A DNA stretch of 37,262 nt from Intestinibacter sp964449895 (GTDB lineage: Bacteria > Bacillota > Clostridia > Peptostreptococcales > Peptostreptococcaceae), in the NCBI GenBank assembly GCA_964449895.1, contig CAYVBY010000019.1:1-37262 (forward strand), read 5' to 3'. The notes under the pieces were generated by a model. It saw only the letters and a list, made by a program, of their open reading frames with translations, searched no databases and was not told where the DNA came from. Made by a program: the position numbers and the translations under genes. Below are positions 33,042 through 37,262 of the stretch, one piece after another; the stretch's first letter is position 1; each line of letters opens with the position of its first letter.

Positions 33042-34502
33042 GTGGTTATAAGTTTTAATAAAAAAAGAAGAATTATAGCATTGATATGTATTTTGATTTT
33101 TGTTGGAATAGCTATTGGATTTAATAAGAGTATTGGTAATGAGAGTATAAATATTATTGATGATAAGATGATAAATAATTATATAATTGATATAGTTTTT
33201 AATGATGAAACGAAAACTATTGAGTGCAATCAGAATGTTACATATATAAATAATACAGGTAAGGAGCAAGATAAACTATATATGCATATTTATCCTAATA
33301 GTTTTTCTGATGAAGATAATGTTCCTTTTGAAAAAGATGAAATGAAAGAAGCTTATCCAAATGGATTTAATGAAGGTTATATTCAAATAAAGAATCTTTT
33401 AAATAATAAAAATAAACTTATATACAACATAAAGGGAGAAAGAAATGACATATTAGAAATAGTATTAGATAAAAAGTTAAAACAGGGAGAAAAGTATTCT
33501 ATAGATATAAAATACAAAGTAAAATTACCAAATTGTCTAGGGCGTTTTGGGTATGGAGAAGATACGATTAATATTACTAATTGGTTTCCTATATTTTGTG
33601 TTTATGATAAGAATGGTTGGAGTTTAAAAAGTTATGAAACGATTGGAGACCCATTTTATAGCGATATAAGTAATTTTACAGTAAATATATTGTTGCCAAG
33701 TAAATATGATATAGCCTGTACAGGTTCCATAGTAGAAGAAAAGAAAAATAAAGAAAAGAAGTTATGTAAGTTACAGTGTAAAAAAGTTAGAGATTTTGCA
33801 ATTATATTAAGTGATAAGTTTGTAATAAATAAAGAGACATATAAAAATACATCTATTATTGTATATAATTTGAACAAGGATTTAATTGATGAAACCAGTG
33901 AAATAGCTATAGAATCAATTAAAATATTTGAAAAACTATTTGGAAAGTATCCTTATGATACATATTCTGTAGTTGCGAGTGATTTTTTTATTGGAGGAAT
34001 GGAATATCCAACTTTAGTTATGATTGATAAGACACTTTATAACGAGAATAATAAATTTTTACTTGAGTATGTAATAGCTCATGAAACTGCACATCAATGG
34101 TGGTATAGCGTAGTTGGCAATGATGAAGTAAGTGAGCCATGGCTAGATGAAGCACTTACAGAGTATTCTACTATTTTATATTTTGAAAATAAATACGGAA
34201 AAGAAATGGGAGAAAAATTAATTAAGACTATGGAAGTTCAAAGTGAAAACTATAAAAGTCATGATATGTTTAAATCTAGTACAGAATTTGATAATTCTGT
34301 TGATTATAGTTTAAATGTCTATACTAAAGGAGCACTAGTCTTTAATCAGATTAGAAAAGAAGTAGGAGATAAATTATTTTTTAAAACACTTCAAAAATAT
34401 TATAGTAGCTATATGTTTCAAAATGTAGATGGAACTAAGTTTAGAAAGGTATGGGCTGATGTTGGAGTAGATATAAATGAAATAGTTGATAAATACAATT
34501 AA
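33042..34502 (+). CDS. Membrane-anchored M1 family zinc metallopeptidase
   Basis: This 486-aa protein has a single N-terminal membrane anchor (about 9-25, IIALICILIFVGIAIGF) after a Lys/Arg-rich start, so the rest lies outside the cell. A beta-rich N-terminal domain is followed by the gluzincin domain with GGMEYP (about 317) and HETAHQWW, where His347, Glu348, His351 and Glu370 form the zinc site. It ends soon after the catalytic domain and lacks the large C-terminal domain of long aminopeptidases. I chose GTG 33042 because GGGAGG sits 6 nt upstream and inside the frame of the earlier ATG 33027. The substrate is unknown. Confidence 0.85.
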   Translation: MVISFNKKRRIIALICILIFVGIAIGFNKSIGNESINIIDDKMINNYIIDIVFNDETKTIECNQNVTYINNTGKEQDKLYMHIYPNSFSDEDNVPFEKDEMKEAYPNGFNEGYIQIKNLLNNKNKLIYNIKGERNDILEIVLDKKLKQGEKYSIDIKYKVKLPNCLGRFGYGEDTINITNWFPIFCVYDKNGWSLKSYETIGDPFYSDISNFTVNILLPSKYDIACTGSIVEEKKNKEKKLCKLQCKKVRDFAIILSDKFVINKETYKNTSIIVYNLNKDLIDETSEIAIESIKIFEKLFGKYPYDTYSVVASDFFIGGMEYPTLVMIDKTLYNENNKFLLEYVIAHETAHQWWYSVVGNDEVSEPWLDEALTEYSTILYFENKYGKEMGEKLIKTMEVQSENYKSHDMFKSSTEFDNSVDYSLNVYTKGALVFNQIRKEVGDKLFFKTLQKYYSSYMFQNVDGTKFRKVWADVGVDINEIVDKYN

Positions 34503-34567
34503 TTTATAGATATAATTAAATACAATGAAAATTAGTTTTTATATCATATACTAAATTGTAAATTTTT

Positions 34568-34606
34568 AATAGAGTTTGGAAAAAATATTTCAGACTCTAT
34601 TTTTTT
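34568..34606 (+). terminator. Terminator after the M1 peptidase gene
   Basis: AATAGAGTTTG (34568-34578) pairs with CAGACTCTATT (34591-34601, one U-G pair), followed by five T residues. Confidence 0.75.
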
Positions 34607-34614
34607 GGTATAAT
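34606..34614 (+). promoter_or_regulatory. Extended -10 promoter of the MBL-fold gene
   Basis: TGGTATAAT is a TGN-extended -10 (TATAAT 34609-34614) fused to the T-run of the preceding terminator. It is the same arrangement as before yaaA. No good -35 is seen. Confidence 0.5.
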
Positions 34615-34647
34615 AGAATTTATAGATTATAAGAAAGGAGTGACGAG

Positions 34648-35442
34648 GTGTTAAAATATTGTTCAATTGGAAGCGGAAGTAGTGGAAATTGCCATGTGGT
34701 AACATATAAAGATACTGGAATCTTAATAGATGCAGGACTTGCTGGAAAAACAATAACTGCAGGAATAAAGAATGCAGATTTTGATATAGATAAAATACAA
34801 GGAATATTTATAACACATGAACATTCAGACCATATTAAAGGTGCGGGAATTATGTCTAGAAAATTAAATATACCTATATACGCTAACTTTAAAACATGGT
34901 GTGGAATGAAAGATAAGATAGGAAATATAAAAGATGAAAATATGGTTGTATTTGAAAATGATAAAACATACGCGCTTGGAGATATCAAAATAAGACCATT
35001 TTCAATTCCTCATGATTCAGAGGATGCAGTAGGTTATAATATTTATTCTGATAACGAAAAAATGTCAATTGCAACTGATATAGGATATATAACAGATAAC
35101 ATTAGAAAGAATTTAAAAGGGTCAAAGCTTGTAGTATTGGAATCTAATTATGATCCTAATATGCTTATGATGGGAAGCTATTCTTATTCTCTTAAAAAAA
35201 GGGTAATGTCAGAAGGAGGACATTTATCTAATGAGCAGGCAGCGAGTTTTTGTACAGAATTAGTAAATGGTGGAACAGAATCAATTTTACTTGCTCATCT
35301 AAGTAAAGAAAATAACTTTCCAGAGCTTGCTTATGCGACTTCAAAAAATGTTCTTACTAGTAATAATATGATAATTGGAAAAGATTTAACATTAGATGTT
35401 TTAGCGAGAGAAAGAGTTTCAAAAGTTTATGAACTTAGATAA
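34648..35442 (+). CDS. yycJ: YycJ/WalJ-type metallo-beta-lactamase-fold protein
   Basis: This 264-aa protein is a metallo-beta-lactamase-fold hydrolase with the metal motif THEHSDH (about 56-62), a later catalytic-site HD in IPHDSEDAVGYN and another His in EGGHLSNEQA. The start KYCSIGSGSSGNCHVV is diagnostic of YycJ/WalJ, a probable nuclease linked to the WalRK wall-stress system and DNA repair in Gram-positives. Start GTG 34648, with AAAGGAG slightly upstream. In Bacillus it lies in the walRK operon, but no walRK genes are present here. Confidence 0.88.
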   Translation: MLKYCSIGSGSSGNCHVVTYKDTGILIDAGLAGKTITAGIKNADFDIDKIQGIFITHEHSDHIKGAGIMSRKLNIPIYANFKTWCGMKDKIGNIKDENMVVFENDKTYALGDIKIRPFSIPHDSEDAVGYNIYSDNEKMSIATDIGYITDNIRKNLKGSKLVVLESNYDPNMLMMGSYSYSLKKRVMSEGGHLSNEQAASFCTELVNGGTESILLAHLSKENNFPELAYATSKNVLTSNNMIIGKDLTLDVLARERVSKVYELR

Positions 35443-35552
35443 GACAAATTTAAAAAATATATAAAGTTGACTGTATCTATAAATAAGATTACACTGATTT
35501 TGTATACTATTATAAACAAAGTAAATGTGAAAATATAGGGGGACGATTAGAT

Positions 35553-36578
35553 ATGTTGTATTTTGAAAATGACTATTCAGAAGGAGCACATGAGAAAGTC
35601 TTAGAAGCATTAATAAAAACAAATTATGAAAAACTTTCAGGATATGGAAGTGACCCATACTGTGAAAGTGCTAAAGAAAAAATAAAAAAGGCTTGTAAAT
35701 GTGATGATGCACAAGTTTATTTTTTAGTAGGAGGAACACAAACTAATCAAGTTGTAATTGATACAGTTTTAAATTCTTATGAAGGTGTAATAGCTGCTCA
35801 AACAGGACATGTAAGTGTGCACGAAGCAGGTGCTATCGAATTAAGTGGACATAAAGTTTTAACTATACCAGAACATAATGGAAAAATAGATGTGAATGAA
35901 TTAAAAGATTATATAAAAACATTTTATGATGATGGAAATCATGAACACATGGTTTTCCCTGGAATGGTTTATATTTCTCATCCAACAGAATATGGAACTT
36001 TATATACAAAGGATGAATTAGAAAAGATTTCAAAGGTATGTAACGAATATAAAATTCCTCTGTATTTAGATGGAGCGAGATTAGGTTATGGAGTTATGGC
36101 AAAAGATACAGATGTTGATATTCCTACAATAGCTAAATATTGCGACATATTCTATATTGGTGGAACAAAAGTAGGAGCACTATGTGGAGAGGCTGTTGTA
36201 TTTACAAAAAATAATATGCCAAAATATTTTACAACTATGGTAAAACAACATGGTGCATTATTAGCAAAAGGCAGATTATTAGGAGTTCAATTTGATACAT
36301 TATTTACAGAGGATCTTTATTTAAAAATAGGCAAAACTGCAATAGATACTGCTGAACTTTTGAAAAAAGGATTACAAGAAAAAGGATATAAATTCTATCT
36401 TGATTCCCCAACAAATCAGCAATTTATAATACTAGAAAATAGCAAACTAGAAGAACTAGGAAAACATGTTAGATATGGATTCTGGGAAAAATATGATGAT
36501 TCTCATACTGTAATAAGATTTGCAACAAGTTGGGCAACAACTAAAGAAGATGTAGAAAAATTAATGGAATTATTATAA
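35553..36578 (+). CDS. ltaE: Low-specificity L-threonine aldolase
   Basis: This 341-aa PLP enzyme, fold type I, cleaves threonine or allo-threonine to glycine and acetaldehyde. The PLP lysine is Lys206 in FYIGGTKVG, and the cofactor-stacking aspartate is in LYLDGARLGYG (about 171-181). The N-terminal FENDYSEGAHEKVLEAL is typical of the beta-eliminating lyase group. A GGGGG-type site precedes ATG 35553. Close relatives include phenylserine aldolases, so the exact substrate is not certain. It sits alone with a terminator after it. Confidence 0.87.
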   Translation: MLYFENDYSEGAHEKVLEALIKTNYEKLSGYGSDPYCESAKEKIKKACKCDDAQVYFLVGGTQTNQVVIDTVLNSYEGVIAAQTGHVSVHEAGAIELSGHKVLTIPEHNGKIDVNELKDYIKTFYDDGNHEHMVFPGMVYISHPTEYGTLYTKDELEKISKVCNEYKIPLYLDGARLGYGVMAKDTDVDIPTIAKYCDIFYIGGTKVGALCGEAVVFTKNNMPKYFTTMVKQHGALLAKGRLLGVQFDTLFTEDLYLKIGKTAIDTAELLKKGLQEKGYKFYLDSPTNQQFIILENSKLEELGKHVRYGFWEKYDDSHTVIRFATSWATTKEDVEKLMELL

Positions 36579-36586
36579 TATGTGAT

Positions 36587-36620
36587 AAAAATAAGGAGGT
36601 TTAATAGCCTTCTTATTTTT
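36587..36620 (+). terminator. Terminator after the threonine aldolase gene
   Basis: AAAAATAAGGAGG pairs with CCTTCTTATTTTT (one G-U pair) across an 8-nt loop, with a 3' T-run inside the stem base. Confidence 0.75.
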
Positions 36621-36689
36621 GCTTAAATAGTATGACTTAAAAAATACATAAGAGTATAATAATAATAAAATAATTGAAAATAGTACAAC

Positions 36690-36733
36690 TTATCCACTAA
36701 AAATAGCATTATCCACTGTGGATATGTGGATAA
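36690..36733. promoter_or_regulatory. DnaA-box cluster upstream of rlmH
   Basis: Four DnaA boxes lie in 44 bp: TTATCCACT (36690-36698 and 36709-36717, plus), TGTGGATAT (36717-36725, minus) and the perfect TGTGGATAA (36725-36733, minus). The middle two form a TATCCAC/GTGGATA palindrome. A TATAAT at 36764-36769 may be the rlmH -10 box, without a clear -35. Confidence 0.75.
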
Positions 36734-36801
36734 CTATTGATTTTGGCATAATTTAGACTAAAATATAATTAAAAAAATAGATTAATAAGGAGGAATATTT
36801 A

Positions 36802-37262
36802 TTGAGAATAAATATAGTATGCGTTGGAAAAATTAAAGAAAAATATCTAAAATTAGGAATAGATGAATTTAAAAAAAGATTATCTAAATATTGTAAATTG
36901 GAAATAATAGAGTTAGATGACGAAAAAGCTCCAGAAAATCTTAGTGATAAAGAAATGGAAATGATAAAAGATAAAGAGGGTAAAAAGATTTTATCTAAAA
37001 TAAAAGATAATAGCTATGTAATTGCTCTTGCTATAGACGGCAAAAACTTATCATCAGAAGAACTTGCCGAAACTATCAACAAATTGGGGATAAGAGGTGT
37101 TAGTAACATAACTTTTGTAATAGGAGGATCGCTTGGACTTTCAGATGAAGTTTTAAATAGAGCTGACTATAAATTATCATTTTCTAAAATGACATTTCCA
37201 CATCAATTGATGAGACTTATTTTATTAGAACAAGTTTATAGAAGTTATAGAATTAATAATGG
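36802..37262 (+). CDS. rlmH: 23S rRNA (pseudouridine1915-N3)-methyltransferase, partial
   Basis: The frame from TTG 36802 (AAGGAGGA upstream) runs off the window after 153 codons. RlmH is about 159 aa, so only the last residues and the stop are missing. It is a SPOUT-class dimeric methyltransferase with a C-terminal knot acting on pseudouridine 1915 in helix 69 of 23S rRNA. Visible are NIVCVGKIKEKY, VIALAIDGKNLSSEELA and the glycine-rich cofactor loop ITFVIGGSLGLSDEVL, then KMTFPHQLMRLILLEQVYRS, all typical. Upstream lies a cluster of DnaA boxes. Confidence 0.95.
   Translation, partial: MRINIVCVGKIKEKYLKLGIDEFKKRLSKYCKLEIIELDDEKAPENLSDKEMEMIKDKEGKKILSKIKDNSYVIALAIDGKNLSSEELAETINKLGIRGVSNITFVIGGSLGLSDEVLNRADYKLSFSKMTFPHQLMRLILLEQVYRSYRINN

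Overview
This is a strongly AT-rich, gene-dense chromosomal segment of a low-GC Gram-positive bacterium, centred on the replication origin. Gene content and order point to the class Clostridia, most likely the Peptostreptococcaceae (Clostridioides / Paeniclostridium / Romboutsia type). The clue I weigh most is an rsbV-rsbW-sigB operon directly downstream of gyrA, followed by rRNA/tRNA genes, as I remember it from Clostridioides difficile. Many TTG/GTG starts and strong GGAGG ribosome binding sites fit this. I cannot name the species.

Left arm (1-11275, all on the minus strand, reading away from the origin): dnaA, dnaN, then yaaA-recF-gyrB-gyrA, then a five-gene stress operon (ytxH-like, DUF948, rsbV, rsbW, sigB), then a 5S rRNA-tRNA-Leu-tRNA(CAU) unit with its own near-consensus promoter. 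The window edge probably runs into further rRNA.

Origin: DnaA-box clusters flank dnaA on both sides. The dnaA-dnaN gap carries two adjacent DnaA boxes, a short spacer, a run of TAG trinucleotides (DnaA-trio) and an AT-rich stretch, the architecture of the Bacillus subtilis unwinding element. A second box-rich region lies between dnaA and rpmH. Further clusters lie just 3' of dnaN, in a 44-bp perfect palindrome between dnaB and purA, and upstream of rlmH.

Right arm (12155-37262, mostly plus strand): rpmH; rnpA-yidD-yidC-jag; mnmE-mnmG-rsmG with a near-consensus parS site before mnmG; two adjacent ParB-family genes (noc-like and spo0J-like) with no parA/soj; a helix-turn-helix/TPR regulator; DUF3343 and DUF951 genes; rpsF-ssb-rpsR; a run of MazG-like, DUF2232, gdpP (c-di-AMP phosphodiesterase), rplI and dnaB; purA; a convergent minus-strand dnaD-dnaI pair (helicase loading); then a membrane-anchored M1 peptidase, a YycJ-type metallo-beta-lactamase-fold protein, a threonine aldolase and a 3'-truncated rlmH.

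Nearly everything is core replication, segregation, translation and tRNA/rRNA modification machinery. I see no prophage, insertion sequence, CRISPR array or defence island. The points worth a second look are regulatory or architectural: the off-origin DnaA-box arrays and palindrome, a DnaA box filling the gap between the dnaN ribosome binding site and its TTG start, the ParB pair without ParA, the leader ORF before the DUF3343 gene, and terminator-promoter fusions.
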